A DNA stretch of 64,000 bases, taken from contig CAZOHT010000005.1 in NCBI GenBank assembly GCA_964579825.1, positions 53,658 through 117,657 on the forward strand. The letters run 5' to 3'. The notes under the pieces were generated by a model, which did not search any database, was not told the origin of the DNA, and saw only the letters and a list, made by a program, of their open reading frames with translations. The stretch's first letter is position 1. Every line of letters begins with the position of its first letter. Position numbers and translations under genes: made by a program. Source of the stretch: SPCO01 sp964579825 (GTDB taxonomy: Bacteria > Chloroflexota > Limnocylindria > Limnocylindrales > CSP1-4). Of the stretch, positions 48,067-56,165 are shown in pieces.

Positions 48067-49077
48067 GTGACGCCCGCCGACCGACCGGCGGGCGTCGGTG
48101 TGTCCGCCGCCGACCGGGCGACCGGCACCGAGCGCGGTCCGGCCGACCGCGGCTCGGCCGATCGGCGCCTGGTCGAGGCCAGCGTCATCGGCGTGATGGT
48201 CATCTGGGCCGCCAACTTCATCGTGGTCAAGGAGGCGATCTCGGTGATGCCGCCGGTCGCCTTCACGTTCCTGCGCTACTCCCTGTCGGCCGCCGCGTTG
48301 CTGGCGATCCTGCGCTGGTCGGAGGGGGCGATCCGCCTGCCGCACCCGGAGACCTGGCGGATCGTCCTGCTCGGCGGGCTGGGCTTCGGGATGTACCAGA
48401 TCCTGTGGACCGTCGGGCTGCAGACCGTCCCCGCCGGCGACTCGGCGCTGCTGATCGCCGCCACGCCGGTCTTCACCGCGGTCATCGCCGTCCTCATCGG
48501 GACCGACACGCTCCCACCGCGCAAGGCGGTCGGGGTCGTCCTGTCGTTCCTGGGCGTCGTGCTCGTCGTCGCGTCGGGCGTGGGCATCGAGTTGACCGGT
48601 TCGCCCATCGGGTTCGCGCTGACGCTGCTGGCGGCCCTGTGCTGGGCGACCTACACGGCCATCGGGGCCAGGTTCCTGCGCCGCCATTCGTCGCTCGTGC
48701 TGACGACCTGGGCGACCATCGGCGGGACGCTCGTCCTCGCGCCGATCGGCCTCTCGCAGCTCCTGGCTCCCGGTGCCGTCGATACCGTCGTCGAGCAGGG
48801 CGACGTCGTGCCCATCGTGTTCGCCATCGCCTACTCGGGGCTGCTGGCGGCGGCCCTCGCCAACATCGTCGTGTTCCACGGAGTCCGGCTCCTCGGTCCG
48901 ACGCGGATCACCACGATCCAGGCTCTCATCCCGGCGATGGCCGTCGTCTTCGCGTACGTGTTCCTGGGCGAGCCGATCCGCGTCGGCCAGGTCGTGGGCG
49001 GGGCGATCATCGTCGGTGGCGTCGCCCTGACCCGAGTCCCGATGCGTCGCCCGATCGCCGCGGGGCGAGCGGCATGA
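48067..49077 (+). CDS. EamA/DMT-family transporter
   Basis: A 336-residue, ten-helix carrier after a roughly 35-residue polar N-terminus. First-half motifs are VIGVMVIWAANFIVVKEAI and FTFLRYSLSAAALL; the second half has ALLAALCWATYTAIGARFL and TTIQALIPAMAVVFAYVFLGE with the conserved late Pro and Glu of EamA. The GTG at 48067 is a tentative start; an internal GTG at 48100 would also keep all helices. The stop overlaps the phosphatase start at ATGA. Substrate unknown, perhaps an amino acid or metabolite. Confidence 0.85.
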   Translation: MTPADRPAGVGVSAADRATGTERGPADRGSADRRLVEASVIGVMVIWAANFIVVKEAISVMPPVAFTFLRYSLSAAALLAILRWSEGAIRLPHPETWRIVLLGGLGFGMYQILWTVGLQTVPAGDSALLIAATPVFTAVIAVLIGTDTLPPRKAVGVVLSFLGVVLVVASGVGIELTGSPIGFALTLLAALCWATYTAIGARFLRRHSSLVLTTWATIGGTLVLAPIGLSQLLAPGAVDTVVEQGDVVPIVFAIAYSGLLAAALANIVVFHGVRLLGPTRITTIQALIPAMAVVFAYVFLGEPIRVGQVVGGAIIVGGVALTRVPMRRPIAAGRAA

Positions 49078-49904
49078 GCGCCATCGAGGCGCCGGATGGC
49101 GCGGCGCCGCCGATCCGCCCCCTCCGGCCCGGCGAGCCGCCCCTCGCGATCCTGGTCGACTACGATGGGACCATCGCCCAGACCGACGTGTCCGATACGG
49201 TCATGGCCGAGCACGTGCCGGGGATCTGGGAAGCGGAAGCCGCCGCCTATGACGCCGGACTCATGGGGTCGCGACGACTGATGACGTGGGAGATGGCCCA
49301 GGTCGACGCGGACCCCGCGGACCTGCTCGCGACGGCCGCGGCCCAGCCCCACGACCCCGGGTTCGTCCCGTTCGTGCGACGGGCGCAGGCGGCCGGCATC
49401 CCGGTCGAGGTCGTGTCCGATGGATTCGGCTTCTTCATCCGCCCGGCGCTCGAGGCCCTCGGGGTGGGGGAGTTGCCCGTCGTCACGGCCCGGACGACGT
49501 TCGCCGACCGTGGCGCGTCGATCGCCTTCCCGAACGGCCACCCGCGCTGCCACGTCTGCGGGACCTGCAAGCGCAACCGGGTCCTGGAGCACCGGGCCGC
49601 CGGCCGCGCCGTCGTGTTCATCGGCGATGGCGAGTCGGATCGCTATGCGGCCGGCTACAGCGATGTGGTCTTCGCCAAGCACTCGCTCATCAACATCTGC
49701 CTGGACGCCGGCTGGCCGTTCAAGCGCTGGACCGCGTTCGACGAGATCGATGCCTGGCTGGCCGGCACCCTGCGCGCCTGGTCGATCGACGAGCGCACCC
49801 TGACCGGACCGGCCGCCCGGCCGTTCTTCTGCGGGCCGGAGGTCTGGGGCGAGGACCTGGTCGATCCGCCCGAGGGCTACTGGCCGCCGAAGCCGGGACG
49901 GTAG
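49074..49904 (+). CDS. HAD-IB family phosphatase, MtnX/PSP-like
   Basis: A 276-residue haloacid-dehalogenase phosphatase. Motif I is LVDYDGTIAQTDVSDTVM (Asp nucleophile about 29), motif II VEVVSDGFGFFI, motif III Lys in the CGTCKRNRVLE segment, motif IV VVFIGDGESDRYAAGYSDVVFAK. The cap contains CHVCGTCK, a Cys cluster also seen in MtnX-like proteins. Possible substrates are the methionine-salvage enolphosphate or phosphoserine; neither pathway is nearby. The C-terminal 45 residues with FFCGPEVWGEDLVDPPEGYW are extra. Coupled to the upstream EamA gene. Confidence 0.78.
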   Translation: MSAIEAPDGAAPPIRPLRPGEPPLAILVDYDGTIAQTDVSDTVMAEHVPGIWEAEAAAYDAGLMGSRRLMTWEMAQVDADPADLLATAAAQPHDPGFVPFVRRAQAAGIPVEVVSDGFGFFIRPALEALGVGELPVVTARTTFADRGASIAFPNGHPRCHVCGTCKRNRVLEHRAAGRAVVFIGDGESDRYAAGYSDVVFAKHSLINICLDAGWPFKRWTAFDEIDAWLAGTLRAWSIDERTLTGPAARPFFCGPEVWGEDLVDPPEGYWPPKPGR

Positions 49905-49982
49905 GTCCGGGCGGTCCGGCATGTTCGGTCTGGGCGGCGCCAGGCGGCTTGGCGCGGCGTCGACTTCGCCAGATGTGCACCC

Positions 49983-50116
49983 GGGGAACGTTAGGCAGCG
50001 TCGCGGGCTCGTCGTGGCCCCGGCGCCACAGATCGTCGCCCGGTTCACGCTCAGCGCGGGACCTTGAGCGCTCGCTCCACGCTGATCAGACCCACCGAGC
50101 GTGCCTAACGGTCCCC
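49983..50116. repeat. Long-range inverted repeat, 15-bp arms
   Basis: GGGGAACGTTAGGCA (49983-49997) and TGCCTAACGGTCCCC (50102-50116) are inverted copies matching at 14 of 15 positions, 104 bp apart. This could be a pair of regulator sites able to loop, or the ends of a small non-autonomous element of 134 bp. I see no target-site duplication. Confidence 0.5.
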
Positions 50117-50175
50117 CCATGAGAATCTGGCGGTTTCGGCGGCGGCACGCGCAAACGCGCCGACACCCTCATGGG
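50116..50175. repeat. 8-bp inverted repeat CCCATGAG / CTCATGGG
   Basis: Perfect arms at 50116-50123 and 50168-50175, the second directly upstream of the element shared by both sigma genes. The 44 bp between contain GCGC-AAAC-GCGC, a small stem-loop. An operator role is possible. Confidence 0.35.
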
Positions 50176-50176
50176 A

Positions 50177-50210
50177 CACTTCGCCCCTCCCGTGACATCT
50201 ATGGGGCATG
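50177..50210 (+). promoter_or_regulatory. Promoter-like element shared by both ECF sigma genes
   Basis: From CACTT to the ATG the 34 bp match the same stretch at 57472-57505 at 25 positions. Conserved blocks are CACTT at the far end and CATCT-R-TGGGGCATG at the start codon. The spacing is identical, which fits a promoter recognised by the sigma factors themselves, or recent duplication. Confidence 0.45.
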
Positions 50211-50753
50211 GTGGGTGAACTGACGATCCCCGGCGGCATCGCCGCATCGACCGTGGCGGAGGCCGCGGCCGGTGATGCGGATGCGCTCGCCCGGATCGTC
50301 GGCGCCCATCACGACGATATGGCCCGCATCTGCTACGTCATCTGCGGCGATCAGGACATGGCCCAGGACGCGGTCCAGGCCGCCTGGCCGGTCGCCTGGC
50401 GGAAGCTGGGTTCCCTGCGCGACCCGGACCGACTGCGGCCGTGGCTGATGGCCGTCGCCGCCAATGAGGTCAAGCAGGCGATGCGCCGCCAGCGCCGCCA
50501 CCAGGTCGTCGAGATCGAGGTCGCCGACGTCGGCTCGCACAGCGGTGACCCGGCAGGGCGATCGGCCCTGACCGACCTCGCGGTCGTCCTTCGCCGACTC
50601 TCGCCGGAGGACCGGACCCTCCTCGCCCTGCGCCACGTCGCTGGCTTCGATGCGACCGAGATCGGTCGCGAACTGGGGATGTCGCCCTCTGGCGTTCGTT
50701 CCCGCCTGGCTCGCCTGCTCGAGCGTCTCCGATCGGAGCTCTCCGATGTCTGA
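50208..50753 (+). CDS. ECF-type RNA polymerase sigma factor
   Basis: A 181-residue sigma-70 family protein with regions 2 and 4. Region 2 covers ALARIVGAHHDDMARICYVICGD, QDAVQAAWPVAWRKLGSLRDP and LRPWLMAVAANEVKQAMRRQRR. Region 4 covers LSPEDRTLLALRHVAGFDATEIGRELGMSPSGVRSRLARLLERLRSEL. There is no C-terminal extension. It overlaps the following membrane protein gene by 8 nt (ATGTCTGA). About half of its residues match the second sigma factor at 57503, so they are paralogues. Regulation by the membrane partner is inferred from the operon. Confidence 0.9.
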   Translation: MVGELTIPGGIAASTVAEAAAGDADALARIVGAHHDDMARICYVICGDQDMAQDAVQAAWPVAWRKLGSLRDPDRLRPWLMAVAANEVKQAMRRQRRHQVVEIEVADVGSHSGDPAGRSALTDLAVVLRRLSPEDRTLLALRHVAGFDATEIGRELGMSPSGVRSRLARLLERLRSELSDV

Positions 50754-53157
50754 TACCACCTTCGAAACCCTGCTCACCGGCCAGCTGCGCGCATACGCCG
50801 AGGCCGGCGTCCGACCGATCGACCGCTTCGCGATCGCCGAGGGGACGATCGCTTCCGGGCGAGCCCGCAGGATCGGCTTGCGATGGTCGGTCGGCCGCGG
50901 TCGGCGGCCGATGGTGCTGGTGCTCGTCGGGTTGCTGATCCTCGCCTTCGCCGCGTCTGCAGCGCTCATCGGCGGAGGCCTACGCACCGGTCTGACCGAT
51001 ACCGGGTCGTACGAAGCCATCTTCCTCCGCGACAGCGGAGAAGCGCCTGGCCGTGACGTCGACATCGTCGCCGTGACGCCGGCTGGCGGAGAGCGCCTCG
51101 TGCGGCGACTGGACTCGTCGATCCTGGCGTCGGGCGGCTTCGCGACGTTCGGGTCGGTCTCCCAGGATGGCTGGGTCGGGGTCGAAGCCTCGCTCGGGCC
51201 AAGCTCGGTGAAGCAGATGCGGGAGCAGTGGATGCTGATGGATCTGACGCGCCCTGACCGACAACCGAGGTTCGTCCCGTTCCAGCCGGTCATCGGGGGC
51301 GCGTGGGGGCCGAACGGGCTGTTCGCGACCACGCGCGAACAAGGTCCGTTGGGGTCGATCAAGGTGGTGGATGGGGCGGACGGGTCCGCCGTCTCGAGTC
51401 TCGACCTCTCGCTGCCGGGCAGCGGACCGTCCCTGATGTGGGCGGCGGACGGGTCCGGCCTCGTGGTCGCGACCGACGGCGGGCACGCCATCGCGCCGTT
51501 GGATGGCGGCCCGATCGTCCCTGGCGTTCCGCAACTCGCGCCCCACATGGGCGCTCGATGGCTTGCGCCCGGCGGCTCGACCGTGTACGTGTGCGGCGGC
51601 GGCGACTGCACGGCCAGCGAGGACGGGCTCGTCTCCACGATCGCTGACGATGGGACGGCCACGCAGTGGTACGACGGCCAGATCGATGGGGCGCAAGTGC
51701 GCGACGCGAGCTTCTCAGCCGATGGCCGATCCGTCTGGATCCTGCTGGACCAGGTGGAGGGCGCGAACCACCTCGCGCTGATCGCGAAGTCGGATGAGCC
51801 CGGCGAGGTGCGAGTCGTCCGCACGCTGCATCTCGGCCCCTCTGTTGCCCATATGTGGTTCAGCGGACTGGCGCCAGATGATTCCGTGATCGCCATCGAT
51901 CACTGGCTAGGCGAGCCCGGCGACGCCACGACGCAGGGCCCCACGCTCCTGGTGTCGACGACCGGCGGCGACTCGGTCATGGAGCCCGGCCAATTCATCG
52001 GCTTCATGCCGGTCGGGCTTGACCGTGACGATGAAGGTCCGACGCCGGCTCCTTCTGCCGAGATCGCCAGCCCGGAGCCGTCTGCCGCGTCGGAGGTGAC
52101 GACTCGACCGGCGTCGATGATGGTCCATCGCAACGGACATACGGCGACTCGCCTGGACGACGGCCGGGTGCTGGTCACCGGCGGATGGTCCGGCTATCCG
52201 ACCGATGACTCGGCACGCGCGGAGATCTACGACCCGTTGACCAACACCTTCTCCCCGACCGGCACGATGGCCTCACGGAGGGACGGAAACACCGCCACGC
52301 GACTCACGGACGGGAGCGTCCTCGTGGTCGGGGGCACTGACGCATCGAGCAACGCGCAAGGATCGGCCGAGGTCTACGATCCGGCGACCGGTCGCTTTCA
52401 CCCGGTCGGGTCGCTCGCAACGCCGCGCTCCGGGCACGCGGCGGTCAGGCTCTTGGACGGTCGCGTCGCGATCATCGGAGGGTCGAACGAGTCACCGAGC
52501 ATCGAGCTCTACGACCCGCTGACGGGGACCTTCACGCCGGGTCCGACGGACCCGAGGCTGGCCAGGGCGGGTGCGTCGGCGGTGGTGCTCGATGATGGAC
52601 GAGTCCTGATCGTCGGTGGTTTCGACCCAGTGACAGGCAGCGGCGATCCCGCGACGTTCGCAGCGGGCGTGCTGTATGACCCGCGATCCGGCTCGCTGAC
52701 CACGACAGCGCCGGTCAGGAGCGGGTCAGGTCTCATCTCGCCCGGACGACCGATCGGGCCGGCGATCAAGCTGGCCGACGGGAGCGTGCTGATCGCGATC
52801 GAAAGCGCGGCCGGCCAGTGGGGTCTGACGCGATTCGACCCGGCGGCCCGGACGTTCACGATCGTCGCATCGCTCGACGGCCTTCCGGGCGATCGTGAAC
52901 CCGCGCTGCTTCCCGATGGCCGGGTCTTCTTCGTCCTGCAGGACCCGGAGCACTGCGATCGCATCTTCGGAGCGGTCTTCGCTCCCGAGACCGGCCAGGT
53001 CACGCCGGTCGAGGACGTCCCAGGGATCGGCGGCTGCAACGGTGGGCCGTCGCCGACCGTGACGGCGCTGGCCGACGGATCGGTGCTGGTGGCGGGAGGG
53101 AAACTGAGCGGCGGCGAGTCGACCGAGCACGCGACTGTGATCCGGGTGGACCCGTGA
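50746..53157 (+). CDS. Putative anti-sigma membrane protein with external Kelch/propeller domains
   Basis: An 803-residue protein in three parts. Residues 1-45 (FETLLTGQLRAYAEAGVRPIDRF) are cytoplasmic and shared with the second locus. One TM helix lies about 58-78 (PMVLVLVGLLILAFAASAALI). Then comes an external part of about 380 residues with propeller-like repeats, and from about 460 six Kelch repeats (HTATRLDDGRVLVTGG, NTATRLTDGSVLVVGG, HAAVRLLDGRVAIIGG and so on). There is no zinc-binding HxxxCxxC anti-sigma motif. I infer a transmembrane anti-sigma sensor from the 8-nt overlap with the sigma gene and the same layout at 58047. A longer frame from 50650 overlaps sigma and is rejected. Confidence 0.75.
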   Translation: MSDTTFETLLTGQLRAYAEAGVRPIDRFAIAEGTIASGRARRIGLRWSVGRGRRPMVLVLVGLLILAFAASAALIGGGLRTGLTDTGSYEAIFLRDSGEAPGRDVDIVAVTPAGGERLVRRLDSSILASGGFATFGSVSQDGWVGVEASLGPSSVKQMREQWMLMDLTRPDRQPRFVPFQPVIGGAWGPNGLFATTREQGPLGSIKVVDGADGSAVSSLDLSLPGSGPSLMWAADGSGLVVATDGGHAIAPLDGGPIVPGVPQLAPHMGARWLAPGGSTVYVCGGGDCTASEDGLVSTIADDGTATQWYDGQIDGAQVRDASFSADGRSVWILLDQVEGANHLALIAKSDEPGEVRVVRTLHLGPSVAHMWFSGLAPDDSVIAIDHWLGEPGDATTQGPTLLVSTTGGDSVMEPGQFIGFMPVGLDRDDEGPTPAPSAEIASPEPSAASEVTTRPASMMVHRNGHTATRLDDGRVLVTGGWSGYPTDDSARAEIYDPLTNTFSPTGTMASRRDGNTATRLTDGSVLVVGGTDASSNAQGSAEVYDPATGRFHPVGSLATPRSGHAAVRLLDGRVAIIGGSNESPSIELYDPLTGTFTPGPTDPRLARAGASAVVLDDGRVLIVGGFDPVTGSGDPATFAAGVLYDPRSGSLTTTAPVRSGSGLISPGRPIGPAIKLADGSVLIAIESAAGQWGLTRFDPAARTFTIVASLDGLPGDREPALLPDGRVFFVLQDPEHCDRIFGAVFAPETGQVTPVEDVPGIGGCNGGPSPTVTALADGSVLVAGGKLSGGESTEHATVIRVDP

Positions 53158-53231
53158 GGCTTGGAGCCTGGTCGGGGGAGGCGTCCTTGCGCCCGCCTTC
53201 CCTCTGCGCCCCACACCGTAACGGAGACTCC

Positions 53232-54350
53232 GTGCGACCGTTCCCGACAGTACTGGCCCTCGTCGCGGCTATCGTCTTGGTCGCCGCGTGTGCGAACGCC
53301 CCGGCGGCAAGCACCTCACCCGTGGCGGCGACCCCACGCTCCATCGCCACCACTCACACCCCGACGGCCACGGAGGTCCCCTCGCCGTCGGTCGTTGCAG
53401 GTCCGACCCCGATCGCCGTCCTGCCGGGCGAGCCATGGATCGCCTACGAGGGTCCGATCCCCGGCGGATCCGGGAATCGGCTCGTCAAGCCGGACGGCAC
53501 CGGCGACCATTGGGCAACACCCCAGGTCAAGCTCCCGAAGGACGGCTGGCAGGTGCACCCGGACTGGAGCCCGGATGGGACGCGACTTGCCTTCGCCGCG
53601 GATGATCCGGCTGACCCGCCCGGCACCGAGTTCACCCGCGACCTGTGGGTGAGCGACGCTGATGGCTCCAACGCGCGGCGCGTCTTCGACTGCGCGGCGC
53701 CCTGCTTCGTGGCGGACGACCCCGCCTGGTCCCCGGACGGACGGACCCTGGCGTTCGTCACCTGGGGTGACTCGAACATGGCCGCCATGGCCCTGCTGGA
53801 CCTCTCGACTGGGACGGTCACCACTGTCGTCGCCGACCGCAATCCGAGCGGGTTCCTGTGGCCGCGCTGGTCGCCGGACGGCCGCCGAATCGTCCTCGAG
53901 CACCAGACCTGGACCGCCGGAGCGGACGAGCACATCGTGGATTCGACCATCGGGGTCGTCGACCTCGACGCGAGGACGCCGGCGTTCACGCCACTCACGA
54001 CGCCCGAGGTGTGGGCCACCTACCCCGACTGGCACCCGACCGACGACCTGATCGTGTTCTCGACGCGCCCGTGGCGCGAGCTCGACGATGGGCCGTCCAA
54101 CCTCTACACGATCAAGCCGGATGGCTCAGGTCTGGCCGCCCTCACCACATTCGGCCGAGACGAGACCCGCGCGGTCCAGCCGACCTGGCTTCCGGATGGC
54201 TCCGGGATCATCTTCACCGCGGTCACACCGTACGGTGCCGCCGATCCGACGACGATGGCCGTCATCGATGCGGATGGGAGTGGGCTGAGGTCCGCCACGA
54301 CGTCCGGCCCGTTGTTCGGCACCCATCCGCGACTCAGGCCCACGCCCTAG
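53232..54350 (+). CDS. Lipoprotein with TolB/PD40 beta-propeller
   Basis: A 372-residue secreted protein. Signal PTVLALVAAIVLVAAC with lipobox Cys near 20, a Thr/Ser/Pro linker to about 60, then a six-bladed propeller with PD40 signatures HPDWSPDGTRLAF, DPAWSPDGRTLAF, WPRWSPDGRRIVL, YPDWHPTDDLIVF and PTWLPDGSGIIF. It ends HPRLRPTP, a tail shared with other proteins in this region. GTG start with GGAG 7 nt upstream. It follows the anti-sigma gene by 74 bp and may be a ligand-binding partner of that sensor or part of its regulon. Confidence 0.82.
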   Translation: MRPFPTVLALVAAIVLVAACANAPAASTSPVAATPRSIATTHTPTATEVPSPSVVAGPTPIAVLPGEPWIAYEGPIPGGSGNRLVKPDGTGDHWATPQVKLPKDGWQVHPDWSPDGTRLAFAADDPADPPGTEFTRDLWVSDADGSNARRVFDCAAPCFVADDPAWSPDGRTLAFVTWGDSNMAAMALLDLSTGTVTTVVADRNPSGFLWPRWSPDGRRIVLEHQTWTAGADEHIVDSTIGVVDLDARTPAFTPLTTPEVWATYPDWHPTDDLIVFSTRPWRELDDGPSNLYTIKPDGSGLAALTTFGRDETRAVQPTWLPDGSGIIFTAVTPYGAADPTTMAVIDADGSGLRSATTSGPLFGTHPRLRPTP

Positions 54351-54360
54351 CTGGCCATCA

Positions 54361-55713
54361 GTGACGACGATGGCGCGACATCGGTCCGGGTTCGTGCTCC
54401 TGATGGCCGCCCTGCTACCGGTCGGTTGGCTGGCAGCGGGAGCACCGGTCCCCGGTCGCGACCAGGTGAACGTTGGCGAGCCATCGATGGGCGCACCCGG
54501 GCTGGCCGAACGGCAGGAACTCATCGTGTTGACGGGGCCATCGACGCCGGTCGGACAGAAGATGTGCACGAACGTCGACGCCTACGAGATGCGATCGGGC
54601 GCCGTCCGCCGCCTGATCACCTGTGGCGATCGAGTGACACTCAGTCCCGATGGATCGACGGCGGCGGTCGGCGGCGACCACGGCTTGGGGATCGTCGACG
54701 TTCGAACAGGCCAGCAGGTCGACACGATCCCCTTGGATGCGACGGTCTACCCGGTCGCCTTCTCGCCGAGTGGTCGATGGCTGGAGTGGGCGAGCTGTGG
54801 CCCCAACGTCGCGGGCCGGTGTCAGGTCGTGATCGGGTCACGAGACGGCGACGGCACCCATCCACTTCCGGCGCCCGCCGACGGCGGATACTGGGGCGGG
54901 ACGCAGTGGCTGGTCGATGAATCGCACATCGTGGTTCCCGACGGTGACGGCTGGCAGATCGGCGATCCGGACGGCTCGGACCTTCAGCCGCTGTCCGATG
55001 ACTCCCTCGTCGCGAGATATGCCGGAAGTGGGGGTGGAAGCAATGCCCCCTGGGCTGTCTCGCCGGACGGCAACCTGTATGCGTATGCGTCGGGCCCCTG
55101 GGCAGGCGACGGGCCCACGGTCCTGGACCTGTGGCTCTCCGACCCAGAAGGGAGCGATCCTCAGAACCTGACGAACTTCGAACCTGGTGCCCAGGTGCGA
55201 GCCGTCGCGTGGTCGCCGGACGGCGGGACGATCGCGTACATCAAGGGACCTCGAGGGCCGGATGGCGGGCTGGACCGCGCCTCGGGTGCGCCGAACCAGC
55301 TGTGGTTGATCGAGCCGGATGGCTCGAGCCGGCGCGTCGCCGTGCCGGACGAACTCCGCAGCCCCAACGCGTCATCCTTCGGGTCGGGCACGCTCCCGAT
55401 CCGATGGTCGCCAGATGGATCGCGCCTCGCCGTCGAAGTCTCGCGCGATGCCGTTGGCACGACGATCGACACGGTCATCGTGCCGATCGACGGAACGACA
55501 CCGGTCGTCCTCAAGGATTCACGACGGGCGCAGTGGTCGCGCGACGGGTCGTCGATCGCGTTCGTCGGGTCGACCGGGCTGAACGAGGGTGGGCTCGGCC
55601 CACCCATATCGACGATCGAGATCGCCGACGCCGACGGCTCGAATCACCGCGTCGTGGTGGTCCCGACCGGGGATCCGGACGGTTTCTGGTTCGAGTGGGC
55701 CGCGCTCGACTAG
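54361..55713 (+). CDS. Secreted WD40/PD40-like beta-propeller protein
   Basis: A 450-residue protein with an N-terminal signal (SGFVLLMAALLPVGWLAAGAPVPG) and no lipobox Cys, so secreted or held by the signal anchor. Propeller blades carry LSPDGSTAAV, FSPSGRWLEW, VSPDGNLYAYA, WSPDGGTIAYI, WSPDGSRLAVEV and WSRDGSSIAFV. It lacks the RPTP tail of its neighbours. GTG 54361 or ATG 54370 could start it; neither has a good ribosome-binding site, and the gap to the upstream lipoprotein gene is only 10 bp. Role unknown. Confidence 0.75.
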   Translation: MTTMARHRSGFVLLMAALLPVGWLAAGAPVPGRDQVNVGEPSMGAPGLAERQELIVLTGPSTPVGQKMCTNVDAYEMRSGAVRRLITCGDRVTLSPDGSTAAVGGDHGLGIVDVRTGQQVDTIPLDATVYPVAFSPSGRWLEWASCGPNVAGRCQVVIGSRDGDGTHPLPAPADGGYWGGTQWLVDESHIVVPDGDGWQIGDPDGSDLQPLSDDSLVARYAGSGGGSNAPWAVSPDGNLYAYASGPWAGDGPTVLDLWLSDPEGSDPQNLTNFEPGAQVRAVAWSPDGGTIAYIKGPRGPDGGLDRASGAPNQLWLIEPDGSSRRVAVPDELRSPNASSFGSGTLPIRWSPDGSRLAVEVSRDAVGTTIDTVIVPIDGTTPVVLKDSRRAQWSRDGSSIAFVGSTGLNEGGLGPPISTIEIADADGSNHRVVVVPTGDPDGFWFEWAALD

Positions 55714-55716
55714 CGT

Positions 55717-55733
55717 CGCCGTTCGATACGGCG
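55717..55733. terminator. Bidirectional terminator hairpin
   Basis: CGCCGT and ACGGCG form a perfect 6-bp stem with a 5-nt loop (TCGAT) just after the propeller gene stop and before the convergent SemiSWEET stop. Confidence 0.5.
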
Positions 55734-55755
55734 CATTGATCCTTGCCCTGTCCCC

Positions 55756-56052
55756 CTAGGATCCGGTCCCACTCGAGCTGCCTGCCGACGCCGTCGTGCG
55801 ATACCGACGGGCCACGATGACGGTCGTGACGCCGACGACGAACGCCACCGCGTTCGGGATCACCAGGGCCATGTTGGGGATCGAGAGGCCATACGCCACC
55901 CACAGCGCGAACCCGACCAGCAGCACGGCCAGGTAGCCGATCGAGACGTCATCCGAGGAGCGGCGCTCCAGGATGCGCCGGATCTGCAGGGCTGGGGAGA
56001 TGGCCATCACCACGCCCCAGGATGCGGCGAGGATGGCGAGCGTGTCCGACAC
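55756..56052 (-). CDS. SemiSWEET / PQ-loop sugar transporter
   Basis: A 98-residue three-helix half-transporter. The PQ-loop-like motif appears as SPALQIRRILERRSSDDVSIGYLAVLL, followed by ALWVAYGLSIPNMALVIPNAVAFVVG with the conserved Asn of the substrate site. SemiSWEETs dimerise to carry sugars across the cytoplasmic membrane. The GTG start at 56052 has GGAGGT 4 nt upstream, which outweighs the long upstream frame. Substrate unknown. Confidence 0.85.
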   Translation of the reverse strand: MSDTLAILAASWGVVMAISPALQIRRILERRSSDDVSIGYLAVLLVGFALWVAYGLSIPNMALVIPNAVAFVVGVTTVIVARRYRTTASAGSSSGTGS

Positions 56053-56165
56053 AGGGACCTCCGGCTCGGCGCTCGGACGGTCGGACCGCGTTCGCTGGGC
56101 AAGCCAGGAGGAGCGCAAGCGCGGCGTGCACGAGCGTATCAGCCTCGGGCCCGCCGCGCCCCGTT

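Larger units (their letters stand above)
49905..50207. other. Intergenic region upstream of the first ECF sigma gene
   Basis: 303 bp without a gene. It contains a 15-bp long-range inverted repeat, a second 8-bp inverted repeat and the promoter element shared with the other sigma gene, each listed on its own. I see no ORF or RNA gene in the remainder. Confidence 0.5.
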
